Shown here: in pieces, positions 18,286 to 27,854 of the stretch
Layout: each line of letters begins with the position of its first letter
Numbering within the stretch: the stretch's first letter is position 1
Assembly: GCF_004208635.1 (NCBI RefSeq)
Contig: NZ_CP035806.1
Span: 248,001 to 312,000, forward strand
Direction: 5' to 3'
Length of the DNA stretch: 64,000 nucleotides
Source of the DNA: Leucobacter triazinivorans
Lineage (GTDB): Bacteria > Actinomycetota > Actinomycetes > Actinomycetales > Microbacteriaceae
Translations under genes and position numbers: made by a program
Notes under the pieces: model-generated
Databases searched by the model: none
What the model was told of the DNA's origin: nothing
Seen by the model: the letters and a program-made list of their open reading frames with translations, nothing else

Positions 18286-18746
18286 AGTCCGCTCACCATC
18301 CGCGAGATATCCGTGGCCATCGCCACGGCGAGGATCACGAACACCACCGCGATGAACCAGGTGTACATCCAGCGGGACCGGTGATCGCCGATCCAGAACC
18401 GGCGCACGCTCACCACGCCGTTCACTCCTGCGACGAGGCACAGCAGAATCCCGACGGGCGCCGCGAACACGCCCGCGAAGCCGAGGATCGGCACGAGGAT
18501 CGGCACCAGCAGGTAGGTGATGAGGCAGCGCACCCCGGACACCGCCATCGACACCCGGAACCCGCGGTGCGCTTCGCGCTCCACGCGCGCCGAGCGGTCG
18601 ACCTCGCGCACGCGCAGCAGTGACCGCATGAATCGGTCGGCCGGCGGGCGCTCGGAGGGGCGCTCGGGGCTCCCCTGCGCGGCATCCGGCGACGCCGCTG
18701 AGGCGCTCCGCTCCTCGTCAGTCGACGGTGCACGCACAGCGCTCAT
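18282..18746 (-). CDS. Hypothetical membrane protein, three predicted helices
   Basis: A 154-residue protein. Residues 1-55 are polar and rich in Ala/Ser/Pro/Glu; three hydrophobic stretches follow (about residues 70-92, 93-113 and 131-150). No recognised domain. It is transcribed leftward and coupled to the 51-residue membrane protein. Function unknown. Confidence 0.65.
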   Translation of the reverse strand: MSAVRAPSTDEERSASAASPDAAQGSPERPSERPPADRFMRSLLRVREVDRSARVEREAHRGFRVSMAVSGVRCLITYLLVPILVPILGFAGVFAAPVGILLCLVAGVNGVVSVRRFWIGDHRSRWMYTWFIAVVFVILAVAMATDISRMVSGL

Positions 18747-18846
18747 CGCTTCCCCTCGATCGATCCGTCCCCGGTCGCAGCCGCATGACGAAGCGGCGAC
18801 CTGTGCTTCCAGCCTAGCAAGGCGCAGCGCCGATCCCCCGGCGGCG

Positions 18847-19842
18847 TCAGGACTGGCAGCTCGGGCACCAGTAGAGCTTCCGCGCGCCGAGCTCCTCGAG
18901 CAGGATGTTCGTGCCGCAGCGCTTGCAGGGCGTGCCCTCGAGCTTGTACACCCAGTGACGCTCGTCCCGCTCCGCCAGCGCGCGCCGGTAGTCCGCTCCC
19001 TCGAGCCCGTCGATCGTGATCATCTGCCCCACGGTGATGCCGATCTCCAGGAGGTGCGCCCAGTCGTCCCAGAGCGCTTCGAGCACCGAGGGATCGAGCG
19101 AGCTGGCCGGAGTGTGCGGGTCGAGCCCCGCCCGGAACAGCATCTCGGCGCGGTAGACGTTGCCGATGCCCGCCACCACCGACTGATCCATGAGCACCAG
19201 GCCGATCGGCGTGCGCTTCTTGCGCGCGCGCTCCACGAAGCGCCGCCGCTCCTCCGGTGTGTCGGCGTTCGCGGGATCCGGACCCAAGCGGTGGACGACC
19301 GCATCGACCTCGGCGGGCGTGAGCACTTCGCAGGCGGTCGGCCCGCGCAGATCCGCGCAGACCGTCTCGTTCAGCAGACGCACCCGCACCTGCCCCACCG
19401 GGTCGGGCGGGAACGCTCCGTTCTCCTCCTCGGCCCGATCCCGCTCCGCCATGCGCACGTGCGCGACTCGCGCGCGGCGCGGCGCCCCGATCGATGCGAC
19501 CGAGTCCTCGGCATCACGATCGATCGCTCCGGCCATGCCGGTCTGGCCGAGCCTGCCCCGCCCGAACTTCGTCGCGTGGATCTGGATCGACGGGTCGACG
19601 CGCACGTCGCCCGCGAAGTCCCAGGCGCCGTAGATGCCGAGGTGCACCCGCAGCCAGCGCTCCCCCGCGAACTCGAGGAACATCTGCTTGCCGACCGCGC
19701 GCGCATCGGTCATCTCGTGACCGCTCAGGATCGCCGCGCCCTGCGCGAACCGGCCCTGGGGACTCGTCACCTCGGGACGCGTCCCGACGAAGTTCGTGCG
19801 GAACTGGCGGGCGATGCGGTGAACGCTGTGACCCTCGGGCAT
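18847..19842 (-). CDS. nei: Fpg/Nei-family DNA glycosylase (endonuclease VIII type)
   Basis: A 331-residue bifunctional DNA glycosylase/AP lyase for oxidised bases. MPEGHSVHRIA gives the catalytic Pro2 (after Met removal) and Glu3; MFLEFAGERWLRVHLG and VGNVYRAEMLFRAGLDP (helix-two-turn-helix) follow; the C-terminal zinc finger uses Cys306, Cys309, Cys326 and Cys329. It is longer than typical (about 270) because of an insertion around residues 130-170. It lies 4 bp downstream of rpiB, forming a nei-rpiB-oxidoreductase operon that matches M. tuberculosis Rv2464c-Rv2466c. Confidence 0.93.
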   Translation of the reverse strand: MPEGHSVHRIARQFRTNFVGTRPEVTSPQGRFAQGAAILSGHEMTDARAVGKQMFLEFAGERWLRVHLGIYGAWDFAGDVRVDPSIQIHATKFGRGRLGQTGMAGAIDRDAEDSVASIGAPRRARVAHVRMAERDRAEEENGAFPPDPVGQVRVRLLNETVCADLRGPTACEVLTPAEVDAVVHRLGPDPANADTPEERRRFVERARKKRTPIGLVLMDQSVVAGIGNVYRAEMLFRAGLDPHTPASSLDPSVLEALWDDWAHLLEIGITVGQMITIDGLEGADYRRALAERDERHWVYKLEGTPCKRCGTNILLEELGARKLYWCPSCQS

Positions 19843-19846
19843 GCGG

Positions 19847-20338
19847 CTACAGCTCGTCGACGTGCTTGCCCGCGATGCCGCCGGTGAGCTCGTACTCCCC
19901 GAGCTGCGCCACCCGGCGCACGTGCCGCTCGTCGCCGGGGAACGGCGTCGCGATGAACAGGTCGATGAACCGGATCGCGTCCTCGAGCGGATGCTGGCGC
20001 GCCCCGATGGAGATCACGTTGGCGTTGTTGTGCTCGCGGGCGAGCGTGGCGGTCGACTCGTTCCACACGAGCGCGGCTCGGATCCCCCGCACCTTGTTGG
20101 CCGCCATCTGCTCTCCGTTGCCCGAGCCGCCGAACACGACCCCGAGGGCCGCGACGCCGTCGCGCTCGTCACGGGCGACGCCGAGCGCGGCGTTGATGCA
20201 GAACGACGGGTAGTCGTCAAGCGCGTCGTACTCCCGCGGGCCGTGATCGACGACCTCGTGTCCCTGCTCCGTCAGGTGCTGCTGCAGCCGCTGGCTGAAT
20301 TCGAGTCCGGCATGGTCCGTGGCAACGTGAATGCGCAT
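19847..20338 (-). CDS. rpiB: Ribose-5-phosphate isomerase B
   Basis: A 163-residue RpiB/LacAB-family isomerase interconverting ribose-5-phosphate and ribulose-5-phosphate. ATDHAG at residue 6, the conserved DDYPSF, GSGNGEQMAANKVRGIRAAL and EHNNANVISIGAR are visible. In most RpiB the catalytic Cys lies in GTGxG; here the loop reads GGSGNG, as in mycobacterial RpiB, which uses Glu instead. ATG at 20338. Confidence 0.94.
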   Translation of the reverse strand: MRIHVATDHAGLEFSQRLQQHLTEQGHEVVDHGPREYDALDDYPSFCINAALGVARDERDGVAALGVVFGGSGNGEQMAANKVRGIRAALVWNESTATLAREHNNANVISIGARQHPLEDAIRFIDLFIATPFPGDERHVRRVAQLGEYELTGGIAGKHVDEL

Positions 20339-20379
20339 GGATCCAGACTATCGGGATCCCGGCAGCGCGCAGCGCGCCG

Positions 20380-21000
20380 TCAGAACTGCGGGCCCGCGGT
20401 GCGGCCGCGCTTCAACTCGTAGAAGCCCGGAACGCTCGCCGCCATCACGATGCCGTCCCAGAGGCGCAGCGCCTGCTCCCCCGTCGGAGCCGGGGTCACG
20501 ACCGGGCCGAAGAACGAGACGCCGTCGACCGAGATGATCGGCACGCCCACGTCCGGTCCCGCGATCTCGAGCGCGTGCTCGGTGGTGCTCCGCAGCTGCG
20601 CGTCGTACTGCTCGTCATCGGCGGCCTCCGCGAGCGCGGGATCGAGCGAGAGCGCCGCGAGGCCCTCCGCGATGATCGCGTCGAAATCGTCGCGACGACC
20701 GGGATGGATCCGCGTGCCGAACTCGGTGTACAGCCGGGCCACCACGGCTTCGCCGTGCGCTCGCCGAGCGGCCTCGATCACGCGGCCCGCGCGATGCCCG
20801 TTCAGCAGCCCCTCGGTGTAGGGGCTCGGCTCACTGGCCTCGTTGATGATGCGCAGGCTGATCGGATGCCAGGCGACCTCGAGGCCGCGCGCTTCTGCGA
20901 CCTCCGTGACCCACCGACTCGTCATCCAGCACCAGGGGCAGATGGGATCGAAGAAGAACTCGACCGTGTGCGTTTCGGCAGGGTGCGGGGCAGCGCTCAT
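20380..21000 (-). CDS. DsbA-like mycothiol-dependent oxidoreductase (Rv2466c type)
   Basis: A 206-residue thioredoxin-fold protein of the DsbA/FrnE group with active site Cys21-Pro-Trp-Cys24 (FFFDPICPWCW). The helical insertion and the cis-Pro strand (VGVPIISVDGVSFFGPVV) fit Rv2466c, which uses mycothiol as electron donor and reduces nitro-drugs. Neighbours nei-rpiB and divergent pepN are also those of Rv2466c. mshC at 13.4 kb supports a mycothiol-based redox system. Confidence 0.88.
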   Translation of the reverse strand: MSAAPHPAETHTVEFFFDPICPWCWMTSRWVTEVAEARGLEVAWHPISLRIINEASEPSPYTEGLLNGHRAGRVIEAARRAHGEAVVARLYTEFGTRIHPGRRDDFDAIIAEGLAALSLDPALAEAADDEQYDAQLRSTTEHALEIAGPDVGVPIISVDGVSFFGPVVTPAPTGEQALRLWDGIVMAASVPGFYELKRGRTAGPQF

Positions 21001-21128
21001 GCCGCCAGCCTACCGGGCCGACCGGCGCGCACACCACCGCCGGCGCGGGCACGGCCCGCTGTCAGAGGGTGAGGCATAGGCTGGATGCAGCAACCGTCAC
21101 GACCGCAGAACACTCGTCAGGAGCAGCA

Positions 21129-23690
21129 GTGCCAGGAACGAATCTCACCCGCGAAGAAGCCCGCCACCGGGCGAGCATCGTCTCGACCGAGCACTCCGAG
21201 GTGGAGCTCGATCTCACCACCGGACCGGAGACCTTCTCCGCCGTCACCACCATCCGGTTCTCCGGGTCGGAGGGCGCATCGACCTTCGTCGACCTCATCG
21301 CCGACTCGGTGGAGAGTGTGGAGCTGAACGGCGCGGCGCTCGATCCCGCCGAAGTGTTCGCCGACTCGCGCGTGCAGTTGCCCGCGCTCGCGGCCGAGAA
21401 CGTCGTGCGCATCGCCTCGACGCAGCGCTACACCAACACCGGCGAGGGCCTGCACCGATTCGTCGACCCGGCCGACGGCGAGGTCTACCTCTACTCGCAG
21501 TTCGAGGTGCCGGACTCCCGCCGCATGTTCGCGGTGTTCGAGCAGCCCGATCTCAAGGCGACGTTCCAGTTCACGATCACGGCGCCGGCCCGCTGGGAGG
21601 TCGTGAGCAACCAGCCGACGCCGCAGCCCGTTCCCGCGGGCGAGCGGAACGGCGAGGCCGCCGCCGTCTGGGCCTTCGAGCCGACCCCCGTCATGTCGAG
21701 CTACATCACGGCGCTCATCGCCGGCCCCTACAGCGTGGTGCGCTCGGAGCTCACGAGCCGAGACGGGCGCACGATCCCCCTGGGTGTCTTCTGCAGGGCC
21801 TCGCTCAGCGACTTCCTCGACGCAGACTACATCTTCGAGAAGACGCGGGAGGGCTTCGCCTTCTTCGAGGAGCAGTTCGACTACCCCTACCCGTTCGACA
21901 AGTACGATCAGCTCTTCGTCCCCGAGTACAACATGGGGGCGATGGAGAACATCGGCGCGGTGACCTTCACCGAGGCCTACGTGTTCCGCAGCCAGGTCAC
22001 CGACGCCATGCGCGAGCGCCGCGTCGTCACGATCCTCCACGAGCTCGCCCACATGTGGTTCGGCGATCTCGTCACGATGCGCTGGTGGAACGACCTGTGG
22101 CTGAACGAGTCGTTCGCCGAGTACATGTCCACCCTGGGCGTCGCCGAGGCGACCGAGTGGAACGAGTGCTGGACCACCTTCGTCGCCTCCGAGAAGTCCT
22201 GGGCGTATCGGCAGGATCAGCTGCCCTCGACGCACCCCATCGTCGCCGAGATCCGCGACCTCGAGGACGTGCTCGTCAACTTCGACGGCATCACCTACGC
22301 GAAGGGCGCCTCGGTGCTCAAGCAGCTCGTCGCCTGGGTGGGCCGGGAGCCGTTCATGCGCGGCGTGCACGAGTACTTCGTGAAGCACCACCACTCCAAC
22401 ACCGAGCTCTCCGATCTGCTCGCCGAACTCGAGGCGCAGAGCGGGCGCGATCTCGCCGAGTGGTCGAAGCTGTGGCTCGAGACCGCCGGAGTGAACACGC
22501 TGCGCCCGGTCTTCGAACTCGACGCCGACGGGCGGTACACGAGCTTCGCGATCGAGCAGACCGCGATCGACGAGTACCCCACGATCCGTCCGCACCGCAT
22601 CGCCGTCGGCCTCTACGCGCGCGAGGGCGACGCCATCCGCCGCCTGCAGCGCATCGAGCTCGACGTGGCGGGAACCCGCACCGAGGTGCCCGAGCTGACC
22701 GGGGTGGTGCAGCCCGAGCTCCTCCTGCTCAACGACGACGATCTCACCTACGCGAAGATCCGGCTCGACGAGCGCTCGCTCGGCACCGCGACGGCGCAGC
22801 TCGGCGCCATCGAGGATTCGCTGGCGCGGGCCCTCGTCTGGGGCACCCTGTGGGACGCGACCCGCGACGCGGAGTTCCCGGCCTCCCGGTTCGTCGACGT
22901 CGTGCTCGAGCACGTCGCGCATGAGACTGCGTCGACCACGCTGCGCACCCTCCTGAGCCAGCTGCTCCTGGCCGCCTCCGCCTACGTGGCGCCGGCGAAG
23001 CGGCAGGCGACCCTGGAGCGGGTGGCCGATGCACTGTGGCGCCTGGCCGTCGATGCGGAGCCGGGCTCCGACAACCAGTTCCAGTTCGTCAAGGCGTTCG
23101 GGCAGTCAGCGGCCAGCGAGGAGCAGCTCGAGACCGTACAGGGCCTCTTCGACGGTTCGCTCCCGCTCGACGGCCTGGACGTCGACACGGATCTCGGCTG
23201 GGAGCTGCTCATCGCGCTCGCAGCCGGCGGTCGCGCGACCGAGCAGCAGATCGAGGCACGCCTGGCCGAAGACCGCACCGCGACCGGCAACCAGTCGGCG
23301 GCGCACGCACGCGCCGCCCTTCCGACGAGCGCCGACAAGGCGCGCGCCTGGGCATCGGTGTTCGAGCAGGTCGACAAGCCCAATGCGATCGTGCGCGCCA
23401 CCGGGCTCGGGTTCGCCCGCGCGCACGACCTCGCCCTGCTGGAGCCGTACGTGGAGCGCTTCTTCGCGGCCCTGCTCCCGGTGTGGGAGTCGCGCAGCTA
23501 CGCCATCGCCGAAGAGCTGATCGAGGGCTTCTATCCGGCTCCCCTCGCAAACGCGGAGCTCGCGGAGGCCACGCGCGCCTGGCTCGACGCCCATCCCGAG
23601 GCGCCGGCCGCGCCGCGCCGCATGGTCACCGAGCATCTCGCGGGCGTCGAGCGCGCCCTGCGCGCGCAGCGGGTCGACCAGGAGGTCTGA
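21129..23690 (+). CDS. pepN: Aminopeptidase N
   Basis: An 853-residue M1 zinc aminopeptidase that removes N-terminal residues from peptides in the cytoplasm. The exopeptidase motif GAMEN is at residues 270-274 and the zinc site HELAH starts at residue 304, with the third ligand in NESFAEY. The ERAP1-like C-terminal domain fills the last 300 residues. The GTG at 21129 gives the usual actinobacterial start (PGTNLTREEAR) and has AGGAG 5 bases upstream; an earlier in-frame start has no such site. Followed directly by mscS. Confidence 0.96.
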   Translation: MPGTNLTREEARHRASIVSTEHSEVELDLTTGPETFSAVTTIRFSGSEGASTFVDLIADSVESVELNGAALDPAEVFADSRVQLPALAAENVVRIASTQRYTNTGEGLHRFVDPADGEVYLYSQFEVPDSRRMFAVFEQPDLKATFQFTITAPARWEVVSNQPTPQPVPAGERNGEAAAVWAFEPTPVMSSYITALIAGPYSVVRSELTSRDGRTIPLGVFCRASLSDFLDADYIFEKTREGFAFFEEQFDYPYPFDKYDQLFVPEYNMGAMENIGAVTFTEAYVFRSQVTDAMRERRVVTILHELAHMWFGDLVTMRWWNDLWLNESFAEYMSTLGVAEATEWNECWTTFVASEKSWAYRQDQLPSTHPIVAEIRDLEDVLVNFDGITYAKGASVLKQLVAWVGREPFMRGVHEYFVKHHHSNTELSDLLAELEAQSGRDLAEWSKLWLETAGVNTLRPVFELDADGRYTSFAIEQTAIDEYPTIRPHRIAVGLYAREGDAIRRLQRIELDVAGTRTEVPELTGVVQPELLLLNDDDLTYAKIRLDERSLGTATAQLGAIEDSLARALVWGTLWDATRDAEFPASRFVDVVLEHVAHETASTTLRTLLSQLLLAASAYVAPAKRQATLERVADALWRLAVDAEPGSDNQFQFVKAFGQSAASEEQLETVQGLFDGSLPLDGLDVDTDLGWELLIALAAGGRATEQQIEARLAEDRTATGNQSAAHARAALPTSADKARAWASVFEQVDKPNAIVRATGLGFARAHDLALLEPYVERFFAALLPVWESRSYAIAEELIEGFYPAPLANAELAEATRAWLDAHPEAPAAPRRMVTEHLAGVERALRAQRVDQEV

Positions 23691-24605
23691 GTGGACGGCG
23701 TCGAGGAGGTGGAGGAAGCCATGTGGCAGGCGTTCGGCGACTTCCTGGTGACGTATCAGGTGCCGTTGCGCATCCTGCTGATCGTCACGCTCGCCGTGCT
23801 GCTCAACTGGATGCTGCGGCGGGTCCTCATGCGCACCGTCACCCGGATCGTGACGGGAGTGAAGCGCGCGCAGAACGTCGACACCACCTCCGAGATGCAG
23901 GCCGCGCCCTACGTCAACGCGCGCGCGGTGCAGCGCACGCGCACCCTCGGCACCGTGGGGCGCGCGGCCATCACCTGGCTCGTCGTCGTGGTCGCGCTGA
24001 TCCTCGTGCTCGCGGAGCTCGACGTGAACGTCGGCGCGCTGGTGGCCTCCGCCGGCATCGTCGGCGCGGGCCTCGCGTTCGGCGCCCAGAACATCGTCAA
24101 GGACATCCTCAACGGCATCTTCATGGTGTTCGAAGATCAACTCGGCGTCGGCGACTGGATCACGGTCGGCGAGATCAGCGGCACGGTGGAGGACGTCGGG
24201 ATCCGCGTCACCCAGGTGCGGGGCATCGACGGCACGCTCTGGTTCGTGCGCAACGGCGAGGTGCTCACCCTCGGCAACGCGTCGCAGGGCTGGGGCCGCG
24301 CGCTCATCGACATCACGGTCGAGGCCGACGCCGACCTCGACGAGGTGGAGCGCGTCACGCTCGATTCGGCGAAGGAGCTGCTCCAAACGCCCGAGACGGC
24401 CCGCAAGATCACCGGTGCACCTGAGGTCTGGGGCGTCGAGAGCGCCTTCGGCGACCGTGCGACGCTGCGCCTCGCGATCCGCACGCGGCCCGAGGCGCAG
24501 TGGGCCGTGCAGCGGGCCATGCGCCCCGTCCTCGTCCGCAGATTCGCCGAGGCCGGCATCCAGCTCGCCACTGAACTGCCGCAGTTCCCCGGAGGAAAGA
24601 AATGA
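23691..24605 (+). CDS. mscS: MscS-family small-conductance mechanosensitive channel
   Basis: A 304-residue membrane channel. Two N-terminal helices, then the pore-lining Gly/Ala-rich helix (LVASAGIVGAGLAFGAQNIV) and the conserved beta domain (VGDWITVGEISGTVEDVGIR). It starts immediately after the pepN stop, with GTG at 23691 preceded by GGAGG; an ATG at 23721 also has an SD-like GGAGG and is possible. It overlaps glbO by 4 bases, so pepN-mscS-glbO form one operon. Confidence 0.92.
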   Translation: MDGVEEVEEAMWQAFGDFLVTYQVPLRILLIVTLAVLLNWMLRRVLMRTVTRIVTGVKRAQNVDTTSEMQAAPYVNARAVQRTRTLGTVGRAAITWLVVVVALILVLAELDVNVGALVASAGIVGAGLAFGAQNIVKDILNGIFMVFEDQLGVGDWITVGEISGTVEDVGIRVTQVRGIDGTLWFVRNGEVLTLGNASQGWGRALIDITVEADADLDEVERVTLDSAKELLQTPETARKITGAPEVWGVESAFGDRATLRLAIRTRPEAQWAVQRAMRPVLVRRFAEAGIQLATELPQFPGGKK

Positions 24606-25048
24606 CGCACGATCCAACCCATCCGCCGCAGCCCCGCCTCACGCTCCGCTCGAGCGAGAGCGGAGCGGCGGTCACCGACACCGTCTGGGCCCAGGTCGGG
24701 GGCACCGAGACGTTCGACCGCCTCGTGCGGGCCTTCTACCGCGAGGTGCGCCGCGACCCCGTGCTCGCACCGATGTACCCCGACGCGGATTGGGAGGGCG
24801 CGATCTGGCGGCTGCGCACCTTCTTCGAGCAGTACTGGGGCGGACCGGCCACCTACTCCGAGCAGCGCGGGCATCCGCGCCTGCGCATGCGGCACGCGCC
24901 GTTCCCCGTGACCCCGAAAGCGAAGGAGCACTGGCTCAGGCACATGCACGCCGCGCTCGACGAGATCGCGCTGCCGCCCATGCACGACGCCGCCTTTCGG
25001 GACTACATCGAACGTGCGGCGCTCGCGATGGTGAACCGCTTCGAGTGA
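24602..25048 (+). CDS. glbO: Group II truncated haemoglobin (trHbO)
   Basis: A 148-residue 2-on-2 globin. After a polar N-terminal extension of about 22 residues the globin begins with TVWAQVGGTETFDRLVRAFYREV; FFEQYWGGPATYSEQRGHPRLRMRHAPF carries the distal Trp/Tyr region and the proximal His, in the group II pattern. These proteins bind oxygen and NO. Same gene order (pepN ... glbO) as M. tuberculosis Rv2467-Rv2470. ATG overlaps the mscS stop. Confidence 0.92.
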   Translation: MTHDPTHPPQPRLTLRSSESGAAVTDTVWAQVGGTETFDRLVRAFYREVRRDPVLAPMYPDADWEGAIWRLRTFFEQYWGGPATYSEQRGHPRLRMRHAPFPVTPKAKEHWLRHMHAALDEIALPPMHDAAFRDYIERAALAMVNRFE

Positions 25049-25071
25049 TCCTCCGCGCCGCGTCCGCAGAC

Positions 25072-25716
25072 TCAGACCGACGGCTGACGCTGTCCCGAGA
25101 AGAGCAGAGCGCCGCCGAGCGCGATCATGACGCCGCCTCCCGTGGCTCCGAGCGCGGCCATGCGCTTCGGCGAACTGCCGAGCCAGGTGCGCGCGGCACT
25201 CGCCGCCAGCACCCAGGCCGAGTCGCAGATCGCCGCCATCACGACGAACACCAGACCGAGCTCGAGCATCTGCAGCGGAATCGCACCGGCCTCCCGGCTG
25301 ACGAACTGCGGCAGCACGGCGACGAAGAACACGATCGTCTTCGCGTTGGTGACGCCGACGAGGAATCCCTGCAGCGTCTGCCTGCGCCGCGTGAGACGGA
25401 GCGGGGTCGCCGTGCGCAGCGCGGCATCGCCGCGGTGCCGGATCGCCTGCACACCGAGGTACACGAGATAGACCGCTCCGACGAACTTCAGCGCGGTGAA
25501 GAGCACCGCCGAGGCCGCGACGACGGCGCCGACCCCGAGCGCGACCGCCACGACCAGCACCGCGGCGCCGATGAGGTTGCCGAGCACGCTCAGCAGCCCG
25601 CCGGCGCGGCCCAGCGCGAGGGAGCGACCGATCGTGAACAGCACGCTCGGCCCGGGGATCACGATCAGCACGAAGGCCGCGAGCCCGAACGCGACCAGGT
25701 TCTCGAGGGGCACCAT
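25072..25716 (-). CDS. LysE/RhtB-family amino acid exporter
   Basis: A 214-residue membrane protein with six hydrophobic segments. The N-terminal FVLIVIPGPSVLFTIGRSLALGR carries the diagnostic PGP motif, and GFLVGVTNAKTIVFFVAVLPQF is the second signature. Members export basic or small amino acids or homoserine lactone. Substrate unknown. Its stop is 23 bp from the convergent glbO stop. Confidence 0.9.
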   Translation of the reverse strand: MVPLENLVAFGLAAFVLIVIPGPSVLFTIGRSLALGRAGGLLSVLGNLIGAAVLVVAVALGVGAVVAASAVLFTALKFVGAVYLVYLGVQAIRHRGDAALRTATPLRLTRRRQTLQGFLVGVTNAKTIVFFVAVLPQFVSREAGAIPLQMLELGLVFVVMAAICDSAWVLAASAARTWLGSSPKRMAALGATGGGVMIALGGALLFSGQRQPSV

Positions 25717-25856
25717 TCCTCGATCCTAACCGTGTCGGCGCGCACCGACCCCGGCGCTCCGGGATGCGCGCGGCCGAAGACGCTCGCGGAGCTGGGCCGT
25801 GCACCGCTGGGCCGTGCACCGCTGACTCAGACGGCGATGCGCCGTAGACTGGGGCC

Positions 25857-26426
25857 ATGAGTCTCCACCTCACCGACGACGATGCCGCCGACGCCCTGCT
25901 CACGGACAATGCGCTCGCACTCCTCATCGGAATGCTGCTCGACCAGCAGGTCGCCATGGAGGTCGCGTTCACCGGCCCGCTCAAGATCCAGCAGCGGATC
26001 GGCGCGGTCGATGCACGCTCCATCGCGGAGACGGATCCGGACGACTTCGTCGCCGCCTTCCGGCAGTCCCCGGCGGTGCACCGCTTCCCCGGCTCGATGG
26101 CCGGTCGGGTGCAGACCCTCTGCCGCACGCTGATCGACGACTGGGGCGGCGACGCGGCGGCGATCTGGACGCAGGGCGAGCCCGACGGCCCGACCGTGCT
26201 GAAACGACTGCAGGCGCTCCCCGGCTTCGGCGCGCAGAAGGCCAGGATCTTCCTCGCGCTGCTCGGCAAGCAGTGCGGGTTCACCGGCGCGGGCTGGCGG
26301 GAGGCCTCCTCGCCCTACGGCGACGAGGGATCCTTCCGCAGTGTGGCCGACATCGTGTCTCCCGAGACACTGCTGCAGGTGCGCGAGACGAAGCGCGCGG
26401 CGAAGGCTGCGGCGAAGCGCGGCTGA
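25857..26426 (+). CDS. HhH-GPD-type base-excision repair protein
   Basis: A 189-residue protein of the small actinobacterial HhH-GPD group. LIGMLLDQQVAMEVAFTGP resembles the first glycosylase helix pair, and LKRLQALPGFGAQKARIFLALLGK is the helix-hairpin-helix with the GFG turn. No iron-sulfur cysteines and no clear catalytic Lys, so the exact lesion is unknown. Short Lys/Ala-rich tail. Just upstream is a small tandem duplication (two 15-bp copies of CTGGGCCGTGCACCG at 25792-25821). Confidence 0.82.
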   Translation: MSLHLTDDDAADALLTDNALALLIGMLLDQQVAMEVAFTGPLKIQQRIGAVDARSIAETDPDDFVAAFRQSPAVHRFPGSMAGRVQTLCRTLIDDWGGDAAAIWTQGEPDGPTVLKRLQALPGFGAQKARIFLALLGKQCGFTGAGWREASSPYGDEGSFRSVADIVSPETLLQVRETKRAAKAAAKRG

Positions 26427-26464
26427 CCCGCGCCCGCTGCTGCGCGTAGTAGGCTGAAGTGGTT

Positions 26465-26537
26465 GCCTCCGTAGCTCAGTGGATAGAGCAACGGCCTTCT
26501 AATCCGTCGGTCGCAGGTTCGAATCCTGCCGGGGGCA
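26465..26537 (+). tRNA. tRNA-Arg (anticodon TCT)
   Basis: A 73-base cloverleaf. The acceptor stem GCCTCCG pairs with CGGGGGC (one T-G wobble), the D arm is TAGCTCAGTGGATAGAGCA, the anticodon loop is CTTCTAA, and the T arm is GCAGGTTCGAATCCTGC. The discriminator is A and CCA is not encoded. The top anticodon-loop closing pair (31-39) would be C-T, a mismatch; the other four pairs of that stem are good. Confidence 0.93.
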
Positions 26538-26593
26538 CTCCGAGCACCGGTCCGAACAGGGGCGGTCCCGCGCGCGCCCGGCGCTAGGATCGT

Positions 26594-27796
26594 GTGGTGC
26601 GCGATTCCTCCCGACCCCGGCTCCCCTTCGAGGTCTGGGCGCTCGTCGCCGGCGGGTTCACGGTGGCGCTCGGGTACGGGGTGGTCGCACCGGCGATCCC
26701 GCAGTTCGCACTCGAGTTCGGGGTCTCCAACTTCGCGGCGTCGGCCATCGTCAGCGCGTTCGCGCTCATGCGCCTCGTCTCCGCTCCGCTCGCGGGATGG
26801 ACCGTGGGGCGACTCGGCGAGCGCCGCACCTACTCCCTCGGCATCCTGATCGTCGCCGTCTCGACGGGCGCCGCGGCCTTCGCCGCCGACTACGCCCAGT
26901 TCGTCGTGCTGCGCGGCGCCGGCGGCATCGGATCCACGATGTTCACCGTCGCCGCGACGGCACTGCTCATCAAAGTGAGCCCGCCGCACGCACGCGCTCG
27001 CGTCGCGAGCCTGAACGCGGCGGGCTTCCTGCTCGGCGGCCTGCTCGGCCCCGTCTTCGGCGGAATCGTGGCGTCGTTCGGGCTGCGCGCACCCTTCGTG
27101 TTCTACTTCGTCACCCTGCTCGCGGCGGCGGCGGTCGTCGCGGTCGCGCTGCGAGGCTCGAGGGCGGCGGCCCGCCCGAGCGGGCCCGACGCGACGGAGG
27201 ACGACTCGATGACGCTTCGCGCGGCGCTCCGCATCCCCCATTTCCGGGCGCTGCTGCTCTCGGTCTTCGCCTTCGGCTGGGCATCGTTCGGGGTGCGCGT
27301 CTCGGTGATCCCGATCTTCGTCGCCGTGGCGTTCGGCGGCGACGCGGCGCTCGCGGCGTGGGTGCTCGCGGCCTACGCCGCCGGCAACGCCCTCTTGATC
27401 CTCCCATCGGGGCGGTGGAACGACACGGTGGGCCGCAAGCCGATGCTCGTGATCGGGTCGGCGGTGCTCGCCACCGGCTACCTCGCGCTTCCGGCCGCGC
27501 CGACCATTCCGGTGGTGCTCGCGGTGATGTTCGCCGCGGGACTGGGCTCGGCCCTCGTCAACCCCGGTCAGCAGGCGGTGCTGGCCGATGCGCTGGCGCA
27601 GCGTCGCGGCGGAGGTGTCGTCGCCGCGTACTCGATGACGAGCGACCTCGGCGGGGTGCTCGGCCCGCTGGTGGCGGGCGCGGTCGTCGACCTCGCCGGC
27701 TTCGGATGGGCCTTCGGCATCACGGCAGCGCTGCTCGCCGGAGCGATGCTGGCATGGCTGCTCCTGCCCGACTCCAAACGACTCGCCGCGAGCTGA
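26594..27796 (+). CDS. MFS transporter (DHA-type)
   Basis: A 400-residue 12-helix transporter of the major facilitator superfamily. The loop between helices 2 and 3 (GRLGERRTYSLG) and the corresponding C-domain loop (NDTVGRKPMLVIG) match the superfamily signature; the N-half motif GYGVVAPAIPQF is typical of drug:H+ antiporters. GTG at 26594 lacks a clear ribosome site, so translation may be leaderless or start one codon later. Substrate unknown. Confidence 0.85.
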   Translation: MVRDSSRPRLPFEVWALVAGGFTVALGYGVVAPAIPQFALEFGVSNFAASAIVSAFALMRLVSAPLAGWTVGRLGERRTYSLGILIVAVSTGAAAFAADYAQFVVLRGAGGIGSTMFTVAATALLIKVSPPHARARVASLNAAGFLLGGLLGPVFGGIVASFGLRAPFVFYFVTLLAAAAVVAVALRGSRAAARPSGPDATEDDSMTLRAALRIPHFRALLLSVFAFGWASFGVRVSVIPIFVAVAFGGDAALAAWVLAAYAAGNALLILPSGRWNDTVGRKPMLVIGSAVLATGYLALPAAPTIPVVLAVMFAAGLGSALVNPGQQAVLADALAQRRGGGVVAAYSMTSDLGGVLGPLVAGAVVDLAGFGWAFGITAALLAGAMLAWLLLPDSKRLAAS

Positions 27797-27854
27797 GCCG
27801 CAGCGCGCCCCCGATCCCCGGCAGCGCCCCGCGGTTGCGCGCCGGCGAACGCGT

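Noticed and set aside
20380..21000. Classical DsbA or FrnE polyketide isomerase
   Set aside because: The CPWC site and neighbours match the mycothiol-dependent Rv2466c group better.
21117..22922. 601-codon minus-strand frame
   Set aside because: Antisense of pepN, which has GAMEN and HELAH motifs.
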